DNA of 36,467 nt from JAFNGF01 sp964567045 (GCA_964567045.1 CAZMLE010000041.1:1-36467); one strand, 5' to 3'. Positions 25,153-32,638 are shown, numbered from the stretch's first letter. Program-made: numbers and translations. Notes: generated by a model from the sequence alone, not told the origin.

Positions 25153-26838
25153 CTACTTTTTCAAAGCATCGAGCAGCGCTGACTCTTTGATGAGCTGCCT
25201 GAGCCGGCTCATTTTCGGCGCTGCTAACAAAATGATATTCATCTCACGGGCTTTGCTCTGGAGCTCCACGGTCTCGCCTCCTTCCAGCGCCTTTTCAATC
25301 CCTGACCAGTCCCGCGGCAAAAGGTCCTCATACCCTGAAGGTATACGCTCCTTCGTATCCAGTGAGAAAAGCAACACGACTATATCGCCGGGTTTTCTGC
25401 CCCAGACACCATCAATGAAAACTTCATCATAGGATTTCTTCTCATGATGACGCCCGGTTTTATTGAATGTGGCGTTCTTTACGATCTCAAAAATCTCCTC
25501 AAATGGATTAAAGTCGAGATTCGGTGGGCTCATGACATATATGTTAGGCAGCGGGCTGGAGGGGAGGTCGTCGGCTGCGAAAGGTGGGTTTGCGATATTG
25601 CTGTGGCATCCGAAAAGGTCTGAAATAGTAACAGCCGAATAAGGATTGCTGTGCTTGAAGACAGCAGACCTTTCGCCTTTGGCATAGCGCCAGCCCCAGG
25701 TGGGTGCCAGGTTGGCTTCGCTAAGGTCGTTGAAAGTGCGCAGGTGAGTCTGTAACCCGAACAGGCCCTGATCAAGAATGTGCCGTCCCAGCTTATTGTA
25801 ATTCAGGCGGCACCAGCGGCTTCCGACATATACTTCATTGATTGTATGGTTGGTGAAACCTTTGCCCGACCGTCTAAGTCCAGCCAACGTAATCTCGCGA
25901 ACCTTGTTGTGTGAAATCCGATCCTTTACCAAAAGAAGCTGTTCCGTGTTAGAAGCATCTACTGCGGGCGCCAGAATCACCATCCGAGTTGGTATACCGA
26001 GGGCTCGAAGCACAGTGGTTAAATAGACGGCAAATGAAGTGCATGAGCCATGCGTCTTGTTATAGAACATGCCTTTGCCCAGAAGCTCATGTTCGAAATG
26101 CCGGTCAATCGTCCAAGCGTAGTTGTTCTTGTCGCGATTAAACTCACGTTCAAAGGCATCCTCCAGGCCTGGATAGACTTGCGGCTGACCATTCGGATAA
26201 TGAACATAAAAAGTGGTAAACACTTTATCAAGATATCTGGATTTCTTCATCAACCAGGACGATACCTTTTCGACGACCTGCTTATCCGTCAGTTTCTCAA
26301 TAATAATTCCATCAGTCTTTAGCTCCGCCAGCAGGTCCTGCTTCATTTTGGAATCCCAGTTTGTGGTCACACCAGGCTTGAGATATTCCGTCATGCCGGC
26401 GTAATCCTTCTGCCAGTTTGGATTCTCCTCCATTGATTCATAAGCCGTGGCGAGAGGATAGTGAATGATTTCGAGTTCAACGTAGTCATCTCTTTTTTCC
26501 AGAACTCGCGCATCTTGAAAGTCATCGTTTAAGGCATCCTCGTCAAGAGGCGGCATAAACTGCAGGATCGAACGGACCGAATACGTGTATTCGCGTCGCT
26601 CATTCCAATCACTGTCAGGGACGCCGTCACCGTCAGTATCTCGCTTCGCGGAGTCAGTGTGGTACTTGTGCATCTCCTGAAAATCGGAAAGCCCGTCGCC
26701 GTCCGAATCGCGGGCAGATGCTCGGATGCCGGCCTTCGACCGCGTCGATGGGTGTAAAGACACACAGCTTGTAACAAGCAAGACCACCAACAACGAGGCT
26801 AAAGGCCAGTTTTTGTTGAGCAATCCTTTTAAGAGCAT
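25153..26838 (-). CDS. Transglutaminase-like lipoprotein with calcium-binding repeats
   Basis: Predicted 561 aa. The ATG at 26838 gives a lipoprotein signal (NKNWPLASLLVVLLVTSC); the frame is open 15 nt further to a TTG. Two thrombospondin type 3-like Ca loops follow (DSDGDGLSDFQE; DTDGDGVPDSDW). The core is a transglutaminase/papain-like fold: GSCTSFAVYLTTVLRALGIP (nucleophile Cys266), FTNHTINEVYVG (His331) and WCRLNYN (third position Asn instead of the more common Asp). Such domains cleave or crosslink peptide bonds. It is 22 nt from the ComEA-like gene, so both are probably one operon with the GH10-like gene. The natural substrate is unknown; a surface protein or peptidoglycan-linked peptide is plausible. 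Confidence 0.85.
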   Translation of the reverse strand: MLLKGLLNKNWPLASLLVVLLVTSCVSLHPSTRSKAGIRASARDSDGDGLSDFQEMHKYHTDSAKRDTDGDGVPDSDWNERREYTYSVRSILQFMPPLDEDALNDDFQDARVLEKRDDYVELEIIHYPLATAYESMEENPNWQKDYAGMTEYLKPGVTTNWDSKMKQDLLAELKTDGIIIEKLTDKQVVEKVSSWLMKKSRYLDKVFTTFYVHYPNGQPQVYPGLEDAFEREFNRDKNNYAWTIDRHFEHELLGKGMFYNKTHGSCTSFAVYLTTVLRALGIPTRMVILAPAVDASNTEQLLLVKDRISHNKVREITLAGLRRSGKGFTNHTINEVYVGSRWCRLNYNKLGRHILDQGLFGLQTHLRTFNDLSEANLAPTWGWRYAKGERSAVFKHSNPYSAVTISDLFGCHSNIANPPFAADDLPSSPLPNIYVMSPPNLDFNPFEEIFEIVKNATFNKTGRHHEKKSYDEVFIDGVWGRKPGDIVVLLFSLDTKERIPSGYEDLLPRDWSGIEKALEGGETVELQSKAREMNIILLAAPKMSRLRQLIKESALLDALKK

Positions 26839-26860
26839 GGCTTTTCTGGTCAAAATCCAA

Positions 26861-27211
26861 CTATTCGAACTTGAGCCATTGGCTTATATTTTGCGCCGTT
26901 CTGGGCCCTATGCCTCTTACTTTCTGCAAATCATTGACGTCTTGAAAGGCGGGGCCCCTACGCTCTTTTTCACCGAAATTCTCCCGGTAGGCTACTATCG
27001 CCTCGGCTCGTGATGAACCTACGCCCTGCAATCTCAGCAAGCTCACTGCCGGGGCAATATTCGGGTTTATCTTCTCATCCAACTGAATTTGGCTCGGCTG
27101 CCCCTGAACTACAAAACTCCAAAGCAGAAAACCGCCTGAGAACACCGCGCACATCCACACGCTGATAACAAATGCGAACGCTTGAATCCTTTCTTGCGTG
27201 ACTTTTGGCAT
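26861..27211 (-). CDS. ComEA-like helix-hairpin-helix membrane protein
   Basis: Predicted 116 aa. One N-terminal membrane helix (AFAFVISVWMCAVFSGGFLL), short linker, then two helix-hairpin-helix motifs: LLRLQGVGSSRAEAIVAYR and LQKVRGIGPRTAQNISQWL. This is the layout of ComEA, the DNA receptor in natural transformation, including INPNIAPA before the first motif (usual INTA). No comEC or pilus genes lie in this window, so DNA uptake is an inference. It is 11 nt downstream of the GH10-like gene. Confidence 0.88.
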   Translation of the reverse strand: MPKVTQERIQAFAFVISVWMCAVFSGGFLLWSFVVQGQPSQIQLDEKINPNIAPAVSLLRLQGVGSSRAEAIVAYRENFGEKERRGPAFQDVNDLQKVRGIGPRTAQNISQWLKFE

Positions 27212-27222
27212 AGTCCAGATAA

Positions 27223-28698
27223 TTACCTGCTGAAAATCGTGGCACGGAACTTTCTTAGAATTTGGAATGACTCTTTGGGTTCGAGCTGCTCGGTCAGTAA
27301 GCCGCTATGAGCGATAGTACTATCCTGCGTATCAGCAAGATTGGAATATGTTACCGAATCAACAAAAGGCTTGCTCAGCGATATTGTGTAGAACTGGTCG
27401 AGCCACAGGCTTTGCTGTGATTGGTCCCATTCCTGGTGCCAGGCGCCGGCGACCTTGCCGTTATACAGCCCGTCAGCACTTTGACTGGGAATTTCCACGT
27501 CGGTGATATACAGCGGCTTGGCTACAGGACCAAGGCAATCGAGAATCGCCGATATCTGCATCATATCTCTAATGTGCATTCCGGATTGATTTTTGCCGAA
27601 CCGCATCTGCAGCCCGAATGCGTCAAAGTTTATCCCGCTCTGCACAACCATGTCCATGTACACCAGCGGCGGAATGCTGTTGGGCGTCGTCGCGTAATAT
27701 TCGCCCCAGGGACTGCTGATTTCTATGATCTTTACTGCCCTTGTGCTGGCTGCTTTTACGGCCATATTAGCCGCCCGCGTCATTTCCAGAACCTGCTCGA
27801 AGTTGAAGCCAAAATGGTTGCACGAGTTCAGGCCGCTCACAATGAACCATCTATGAATGGCCCCTGCATAACGAGCGACTACTCTGGAAACGAATTGATA
27901 CGCGGTCTCGCGTATCTTTTCGAAGCCCGTCCCGCCGCGCAGCAGCCATTTCGGCAGATACCCTCTTGAAAACCGAAGCAACGGTCCTGCGCCAAGCACC
28001 AGCTTCTTCTGGCAGAGCAGCTCAACAGAAGCATCGAGCGTAGAAAAATCGAACGTGCCTTTCTGAGTTTCTATCTGAGCCCAGTTTATGGGTATTATTA
28101 CAGAGCCGAACACATCGAGCAGTTTCTCAACATATTTAGGATTATGAATCTGGGCAGGATTTATTCTGCATCCGAGACAGCCCCGACCGAAAGCGTGGTT
28201 CTTGACCCGCATAACAAGAAGTGATTCCGCTTGTTTTATCGCCAGCTTTTCTGAGAAAACCAGGGCTTTCTTGAGAGATTCGTCTGCCAGTTGAGACGCC
28301 ACTGAAGCATTTGAGCCATTTTGGACGGCCTGAATAAACAGATTCTGTGCCTCTTTGGAGAGGTCCTCCAGGTCCTCGATGGCGTTAAAATACGACCAGT
28401 CCTCTCGCTTATTGATGATTTGCATCAGCCTGGCCCGGGCCATCTCCAGGTTAAGATTATACGGGCGTTCTCTCTCGGGTAGACACGTTGTGGGCAGAAG
28501 CACCCTTCCAAAGCCGTCAATAGGCCACAGTAAAGCCAGGCCCGCGGTTTCCAGATTCGGCTTTCCACACTCAAGGAAGCCGTCCTTAAAGGCCATCTTG
28601 GTGCGTCGGACGCCAACGCCGTCCGTTCCAAAAAGAAACGCACCACACAGCCTGAATTTTTCAGCCACCTGGCCGTTTTTGAAAATCTGGAATTTCAC
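27223..28698 (-). CDS. GH10-like protein lacking the usual catalytic acid
   Basis: Predicted 491 aa from a GTG at 28698, chosen because MKFQIFKNGQVAEKF is a natural N-terminus and no better ATG exists. An N-terminal beta-rich domain (LCGAFLFGTDGVGV, ETAGLALLWPIDGFGR, LLPTTCLPERERPYNLN) precedes a TIM-barrel like GH10 xylanases (WAQIETQKGTFDFSTLDA, RWFIVSGLNSCNHFGF, FDAFGLQMRFG, PLYITDVEIPS). In GH10 the acid/base sits in W.(V/I)VNE; here the segment reads WFIVSGLN, so Glu is missing. The nucleophile region ITELD reads ITDVE. The protein therefore probably binds rather than cuts sugar chains, or uses a changed mechanism. No signal peptide is seen. First gene of a likely operon with the ComEA-like and transglutaminase-like genes. 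Confidence 0.72.
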   Translation of the reverse strand: MKFQIFKNGQVAEKFRLCGAFLFGTDGVGVRRTKMAFKDGFLECGKPNLETAGLALLWPIDGFGRVLLPTTCLPERERPYNLNLEMARARLMQIINKREDWSYFNAIEDLEDLSKEAQNLFIQAVQNGSNASVASQLADESLKKALVFSEKLAIKQAESLLVMRVKNHAFGRGCLGCRINPAQIHNPKYVEKLLDVFGSVIIPINWAQIETQKGTFDFSTLDASVELLCQKKLVLGAGPLLRFSRGYLPKWLLRGGTGFEKIRETAYQFVSRVVARYAGAIHRWFIVSGLNSCNHFGFNFEQVLEMTRAANMAVKAASTRAVKIIEISSPWGEYYATTPNSIPPLVYMDMVVQSGINFDAFGLQMRFGKNQSGMHIRDMMQISAILDCLGPVAKPLYITDVEIPSQSADGLYNGKVAGAWHQEWDQSQQSLWLDQFYTISLSKPFVDSVTYSNLADTQDSTIAHSGLLTEQLEPKESFQILRKFRATIFSR

Positions 28699-28770
28699 CT
28701 CGGTCTCTTGCCCGGTTCATTTGTCGATTGTCGCGGGCACACGCGGCCCAGCACCCTTTGTACGCAACGG

Positions 28771-28798
28771 ATTATAGCAACGGCAGGTCTGAAGGCAA
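28771..28798 (-). promoter_or_regulatory. Sigma70-type promoter for the GH10-like/ComEA operon
   Basis: On the minus strand: TTGCCT (28798-28793), 16-nt spacer, perfect TATAAT (28776-28771), about 72 nt before the GTG at 28698. Confidence 0.5.
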
Positions 28799-28903
28799 TT
28801 AAAAAATAGAAGTAGACCCAGCAGCACAATAAGTGGGAACGGCAAGAGCCGAAGTTGAGAGTTGATCGCCGGGGTGCGTGCGCCGCCCGGACAGAAAAAT
28901 CGG

Positions 28904-29374
28904 TCAATTGGAAGGCGGCTTGTTGTTACTGTAAGCGCCGTAATGCTTCATTTGAAGCTCATAAAGAAGCGTGTTCTTTTCGAGCAGCTTCGCGACCAAG
29001 GCAATTTGATTGAGCAGCGCTTCAATAAGATCAATATTTACAAGAGTCGATTCGGGGCTGTATCGCGGCAGAGCAATCAGCACATAGCCGCAATCCGTCC
29101 GGTCGGTGGCCAATTGTGCCGCAACAATGCTGGCCTCATTTGCCTGGGTCACAACAGGCTCGGCACCGTCGTCGACCTTGGCGCAGAGTTCCTTCAGAAA
29201 CGGCTCGCTGATTCTTAACTTGGCAAACTCTTCTGAGTCGCTCGGCCAACAAGTACCGTTTTTGTCCACGATCACCACGATAGGTCCCTGCTCAGGCAAG
29301 GTCTCAAAAACCTGCCGTGCAACCTGCTCGTTTAACAGATGGCTCTGGGAAAGCACCGAGTCATACATATCCAT
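28904..29374 (-). CDS. Conserved protein of unknown function (156 aa)
   Basis: Predicted 156 aa, cytoplasmic. MYDSVLSQSHLLNEQVARQV, GPIVVIVDKNGTCWPSDSEE, EPFLKELCAKVDDGAEPVV, YVLIALPRYSPESTLVNIDL and LLEKNTLLYELQMKHYG. The hydrophobic strand pattern in the middle recalls a small GAF/PAS-like sensor fold with a long C-terminal helix that could dimerise. I recall close relatives in other planctomycetes without known function. AAAGGAACCGGCGAA precedes the ATG. Lies between the amidase and GH10-like genes, after a repeat-rich gap; it may belong to the RsbV/RsbW switch region upstream. Confidence 0.7.
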   Translation of the reverse strand: MDMYDSVLSQSHLLNEQVARQVFETLPEQGPIVVIVDKNGTCWPSDSEEFAKLRISEPFLKELCAKVDDGAEPVVTQANEASIVAAQLATDRTDCGYVLIALPRYSPESTLVNIDLIEALLNQIALVAKLLEKNTLLYELQMKHYGAYSNNKPPSN

Positions 29375-29400
29375 TTCGCCGGTTCCTTTCTGCGTATCAG

Positions 29401-29434
29401 CCCCCGTGTCTTCTGTCGAAGACAGAAACGGGGG
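29401..29434. repeat. Palindromic element, extragenic copy
   Basis: The reverse complement of the element at 5469-5502, one difference in 34 nt, located 26 nt upstream of the 156-aa gene's start. Outer stem of five C against five G. Here it is not part of an accepted gene, so it could affect the leader of the 156-aa gene. Confidence 0.85.
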
Positions 29435-29556
29435 CTGCCAGAGGAACTTCGGTTTAATTCCTTAGGAACTTTCCTATCGCGCGGGGCTAAGACGATATTT
29501 CGGCTCAATCGTGCCAAAAAGCGGCTGCCGGCGAATTGGCCACTGCGTTTATGGGA

Positions 29557-29590
29557 CCCCCCTGCTTCCTTGCGAAAGCAAGAAGGGGGG
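29557..29590. repeat. GC-rich hairpin
   Basis: C-run/G-run stem enclosing CTTCCTTGC-GAAA-GCAAGAAG (one bulged base). Same design as the 29401 and 9064 hairpins but different loop. Confidence 0.7.
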
Positions 29591-29619
29591 CTGCGGCCCG
29601 AACTCACACTCGCCCGCCA

Positions 29620-29660
29620 CTTGCCCGCCATACGTGTGGCGGGTAAATCTGGCGGGCAAG
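29620..29660. repeat. CTTGCCCGCCA...TGGCGGGCAAG palindrome
   Basis: Perfect 11-bp inverted repeat (29620-29630 and 29650-29660) around a second copy of TGGCGGG; ends 7 nt before the stop of the amidase gene. Related cores at 4041-4065 and 15658-15674. Confidence 0.7.
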
Positions 29661-29667
29661 CCCAACC

Positions 29668-30324
29668 TCAGCCTTGGAGCATCGATTTCAGCCGGGCCAT
29701 TGGAAACTTTTTGCCGGGACAGTCGGTCACCCTTGCCCCAGGTGTGGTGTTATGACCGTAAATACGGCTCTTGGAAATGCCATATCGATTCTGCAGAAAG
29801 CGAACCAACGCCGACAGCGAATGCATCTGCTGTGAAGTCGGTGCCGTCTGGTCAAAATCGCCCACCAGACAAATTCCGACAGCGCTTTCATTGGCCCAAT
29901 TGTCTGGGGTCTTACAATGCGCGCCGGTTCGCTGCTCGCGCCAGCGAAATGTGACCTCAACCTCACCGTCTTCACTGTCGCTGCCGTTACCTATGACAAA
30001 ATCATAGCCGACGCCATCCCAGTTATTGCCTTCTCGGTGCCATTTGTCAAATATGGCTGCGTTTCCGCTGCTGGTTGCCGAATGGTGTACGACTATAGCT
30101 GTCCATTGCCTTTCCGATCCGGAAGGCGGCAGCCAATCGCTCGGAATGTTTCTGTCGATGCGCTGTATGTCTGCTCTTGGCCCTACAACCTTGCCCCTCG
30201 GCTGAACGGGCGTAGGCCCGGAAATGGTAGGACCTGATACAATCTTGGGCATCGGCTCTTCACGATATGAGCAACCGGCCAGAATAAGCAAATAGATGCA
30301 TACAACAGTGTTTTTGCCCAACAT
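29668..30324 (-). CDS. N-acetylmuramoyl-L-alanine amidase, lipoprotein (Amidase_2)
   Basis: Predicted 218 aa. The ATG at 30324 gives a lipoprotein signal (GKNTVVCIYLLILAGC, lipobox LAGC). The Amidase_2/AmpD-like domain is clear: WTAIVVHHSATSSGNAAIF (first Zn His), GYDFVIGNGSD, RTGAHCKTPDNWANESAVGI (second His region), VGICLVGDFD and GHNTTPGARVTDCPG (third His GHN and the D/C ligand). It cleaves the amide between muramic acid and the stem peptide; with a lipid anchor it should act in the periplasm on peptidoglycan, like E. coli AmiD. It lies 54 nt after the RsbW-like gene. Confidence 0.92.
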   Translation of the reverse strand: MLGKNTVVCIYLLILAGCSYREEPMPKIVSGPTISGPTPVQPRGKVVGPRADIQRIDRNIPSDWLPPSGSERQWTAIVVHHSATSSGNAAIFDKWHREGNNWDGVGYDFVIGNGSDSEDGEVEVTFRWREQRTGAHCKTPDNWANESAVGICLVGDFDQTAPTSQQMHSLSALVRFLQNRYGISKSRIYGHNTTPGARVTDCPGKKFPMARLKSMLQG

Positions 30325-30378
30325 GCTGCAATACTGCCCCTTGTAGTTATCTTGTCCTTTTCGCCGCACTACTTATTA

Positions 30379-30834
30379 CTATGCCTGTGTCTGGTCTTGC
30401 CTGTTCGTCAGAGGCGGCTTCTCTTTGAATCTGACCATATGTACTCGATTGCCACGTTCATTGAATGTAACTGCGTCCATGTAGGAGCTAATAAGGAACA
30501 GACCCCTGCCTTCGGGCTTATAAAGATTCTCGCCGAGCCGGGGATCCGGCACAGCTTCAGGGTCAAAACCCTCACCTTGGTCGGTCATAGAAATCTCAAC
30601 CTTGTCTGAGCCGACTAAATACTCAATCTTAACCTTTTTAGTGGGATCCATCTTGTTGCCATGCCTGATGGCATTGATGAACGCTTCCTCTATAGCCAGA
30701 TGCACGGCGAAAATGTCATCCTGGCCAAAACAGCTGCTCTGCAGATCGGAAAGAATCTTACCGCACACCCCTACAATGGCAGATGGTTTGCTGTCGACAA
30801 CTATTGAACAGGTGATCGGCGATTCTGCCGTCAT
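30379..30834 (-). CDS. RsbW-type anti-sigma factor / serine kinase
   Basis: Predicted 151 aa, GHKL ATPase (HATPase_c_2). N box FAVHLAIEEAFINAIRHGNK, G1 MTDQGEGFDPEAVPD, and G2 GRGLFLISSYMDAVTF are all present, so ATP binding and kinase activity are expected. Proteins of this type phosphorylate an STAS anti-anti-sigma partner and hold a sigma factor. The STAS gene lies 71 nt upstream. ATG at 30834 after AAAGGTATGGGCTA. No sigma factor or PP2C phosphatase gene is in the window. Confidence 0.92.
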   Translation of the reverse strand: MTAESPITCSIVVDSKPSAIVGVCGKILSDLQSSCFGQDDIFAVHLAIEEAFINAIRHGNKMDPTKKVKIEYLVGSDKVEISMTDQGEGFDPEAVPDPRLGENLYKPEGRGLFLISSYMDAVTFNERGNRVHMVRFKEKPPLTNRQDQTQA

Positions 30835-30874
30835 TAGCCCATACCTTTCGCTACCTCAATGAACCACACGCCAG

Positions 30875-30934
30875 TCAACCCAGCGTAAAACGCGGGGCTA
30901 AATATTTAGCCGGCGCTTTTACCCCCGGTTGACG
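30875..30934. repeat. 60-nt palindrome spanning the STAS stop codon
   Basis: Arms of 30 nt around 30904/30905 match at 22 of 30 positions, with a perfect 16-bp centre GGCTAAATATTTAGCC. The stop of the STAS gene (TAA) is in the centre, and the last residues STGGKSAG are encoded by one arm. Between the STAS and RsbW genes it could attenuate or process the transcript. Confidence 0.8.
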
Positions 30935-31277
30935 TTGCACTTTCAAGGTCTTTGTGAATATCGAAAACCTTGTTCAGGCGTGTTATCCTAAATATTTCGT
31001 AGATTTTGGGATCTATGTTGCAGAGTCTTAGTTTGCCCTGGCGTTCATAGACCTTTTTGCTAACTCGTATTAAAAGCCCTAAAACCGCCGAAGATAAGAA
31101 CCGCACATTATGAAAGTCTAAGATCAGATTTATCTGCTCTGCCTGCTCGACAACAGACATGACCGATTCGTGAAGGGCCTGAATATCTCTTTCCTCAAGA
31201 ATCCTTTCATCAGTAAAAGTTATTATTGTCGCATTTTCGGCGTATTCGACGCTAATTCTGGGCTTAATTGCCGCCAT
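30906..31277 (-). CDS. STAS-domain anti-anti-sigma factor (RsbV-type)
   Basis: Predicted 123 aa; the ATG at 31277 follows AGGGAGACTGTT, and the longer frame runs into repeat sequence. RISVEYAENATIITFTDERI, INLILDFHNVRFLSSAVLG (the Ser of FLSS is at the regulatory phosphorylation place), LLIRVSKKV and KLRLCNIDPKIYEIFRITRL match the SpoIIAA/RsbV STAS fold. It should be dephosphorylated to bind the RsbW-type protein next door and free a sigma factor. The C-terminal tail is encoded by a palindrome. Confidence 0.9.
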   Translation of the reverse strand: MAAIKPRISVEYAENATIITFTDERILEERDIQALHESVMSVVEQAEQINLILDFHNVRFLSSAVLGLLIRVSKKVYERQGKLRLCNIDPKIYEIFRITRLNKVFDIHKDLESATSTGGKSAG

Positions 31278-31330
31278 AACAGTCTCCCTAATCCGGACGA
31301 GCCGGAACCAAACAGGCGTATGATGAGTTC

Positions 31331-31494
31331 TCAAAAAATCGAAGTTGGGCATACTTTGAAAAGCAAAAATGCGGCAGCCTTTTTTTGCTTTTCAAACCAT
31401 CAGAAACCAGCCCAGCACATCGATCTTTATTAACTTTCAGAAGTTCCTCGGCCGGATTTGCTCAGATAATATATGTCCAACTTCAATTTTTTGA
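31331..31494. repeat. 164-nt element with 23-nt terminal inverted repeats
   Basis: Left arm 31331-31353 and right arm 31472-31494 match at 21 of 23 positions (core TCAAAAAAT-GAAGTTGG). Inside, 31355-31396, is a perfect 15-bp hairpin TTTGAAAAGCAAAAA. No clear target duplication is seen. It lies between the divergent STAS and Rrf2 genes. Either a MITE-like insertion or a paired operator/promoter. Confidence 0.65.
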
Positions 31495-31497
31495 CAA
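31468..31497 (-). promoter_or_regulatory. Possible promoter of the RsbV/RsbW genes
   Basis: Minus strand TTGTCA (31497-31492), 18-nt spacer, TATATT (31473-31468), inside the right inverted repeat; about 190 nt before the STAS start. Confidence 0.35.
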
Positions 31498-31694
31498 TCT
31501 TGCACACAATCTCATTGCTGACGGACTAAACAGCGTACAAACTGAAGCGAAATCCTAAGTTACAACACCGAGGATGTCAAGCCCTTTACACACCTGGAAA
31601 AATTTTTAATTTCCGGTGCATCATTGAAAAAATCTTGAAATCCAGGGGTATTTGGCGAAATCAACAAATTTTGTGTATTTCAGACAGAAAACGC

Positions 31695-31722
31695 TTGCAA
31701 TCGTAAGTTCGCTACGCATAAT
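31695..31722 (+). promoter_or_regulatory. Promoter of the Rrf2 gene
   Basis: TTGCAA (31695-31700), 16-nt spacer, CATAAT (31717-31722), about 92 nt before the ATG at 31815. The rest of 31498-31694 shows no other feature. Confidence 0.45.
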
Positions 31723-31814
31723 AGCACCTGTGAGCCGTCCAGAACCTTCAGGCTGGAGAATCAGCTAACGTAAAAGTTTTTAAGAATCATTGCCCCATTA
31801 GGAAGGAGATTAAA

Positions 31815-32216
31815 ATGAGAATCAGCAGGTCCACAGGATACGCACTACTGGCAGTCGGGTACATTGCCCAGAATCAGGACAAAGACATTGTGTTATCGCA
31901 GAACATAGCGGAACAGTATGACATACCGCTGGAATACCTGCTCAAGATATTGCAGCAGCTGGTCAGAGCAAACGTTTTGCACAGCAAGAGAGGTCCTCGC
32001 GGTGGATTCTCTCTGGCTAAGCCCACCAAGAAAATCACTATGCTCGAGATTATCGAGGCCGTTGACGGCCCTATGACCGGTCAGTTAAATTTGGCCGAGC
32101 AAACGGGCGGCGAAAAATTCAGCGTTCGAGCCGAGCAGATGTACGAAAAAGCAGTCGCCCAGGCCAGAAACGTTTTCGAAAAAGCAAAGGTCTCAAATTT
32201 GATCCAAGGGAAATAA
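31815..32216 (+). CDS. Rrf2-family transcriptional regulator
   Basis: Predicted 133 aa with a strong ribosome site (GGAAGGAGATTAAA). Opening MRISRSTGYALLAVGYIAQN, wing/HTH LSQNIAEQYDIPLEYLLKIL and VLHSKRGPRGGFSLAKPTKK, then ITMLEIIEAVDGP are all Rrf2. The three Cys of IscR/NsrR (in the loop after EAVDGP) are missing (TGQLNLAEQTGGE), so it cannot carry that iron-sulfur cluster and must sense something else. It is transcribed divergently from the RsbV/RsbW genes and 88 nt before the MazG-like gene. Confidence 0.92.
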   Translation: MRISRSTGYALLAVGYIAQNQDKDIVLSQNIAEQYDIPLEYLLKILQQLVRANVLHSKRGPRGGFSLAKPTKKITMLEIIEAVDGPMTGQLNLAEQTGGEKFSVRAEQMYEKAVAQARNVFEKAKVSNLIQGK

Positions 32217-32304
32217 CGTGCGCGAAAGTGCGTAGAACATGAGCGCACGATCCGTGCAAAGCTTGAAGTGTGCGCTTATGTTCTTTTCCCGCGATGCTTG
32301 TCAG

Positions 32305-32568
32305 ATGCATATCAGCGAATTTCAACGATTGATCGCCCAGAAGTACAAGAAGCGAGACCAGGAAAGAGGAGTTCCTGCCACCTTTATGTGGTTTATCGAA
32401 GAGGTGGGAGAATTGGCCACTGCTCTGGCATCCAAGAATGAAAAAAACAAAGCCGAGGAATTTGCCGATGTCTTTGCCTGGCTCTGCACCCTGGCAAACA
32501 TAAGCGACGTGGATTTGGAAAAAGCCTGCGAAAAATACGTAGGAGACAGCGTCAAAGGCTTCAAATGA
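32305..32568 (+). CDS. MazG-like nucleotide pyrophosphohydrolase
   Basis: Predicted 87 aa from the ATG at 32305, because MHISEFQRLIAQKY is the family's normal opening; longer frames to 32239 or 32278 have no better ribosome site. Motifs WFIEEVGELATAL (EExxE) and AEEFADVFAWLCTLANI (ExxD) are the Mg-binding helices of all-alpha NTP pyrophosphatases, which split NTP to NMP and PPi. Such short MazG-like proteins act as house-cleaning enzymes. Same strand as, and 88 nt after, the Rrf2 gene; co-regulation is possible. Confidence 0.85.
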   Translation: MHISEFQRLIAQKYKKRDQERGVPATFMWFIEEVGELATALASKNEKNKAEEFADVFAWLCTLANISDVDLEKACEKYVGDSVKGFK

Positions 32569-32638
32569 GAGACTGTTGACAGTTTGCAGCAAGTCGATTT
32601 GGCTCCTGCACGGTACTGTGCCTGCGGGTAAGCAGTTC

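Noticed and set aside
28699..28903. 70-codon frame with a hydrophobic stretch between the GH10-like and 156-aa genes
   Set aside because: It overlaps the likely TATAAT promoter, lacks a ribosome site and has an unusual Cys/Arg-rich composition.
31355..31396. 15-bp hairpin considered as a rho-independent terminator
   Set aside because: It lies between divergent promoters, with no gene ending into it, and fits better as the middle of the inverted-repeat element.
24259..32618. 15-nt string GCTCCTGCACGGTAC present near 24259 and 32603
   Set aside because: Two short copies without shared flanks; may be chance, so not called as a repeat family.
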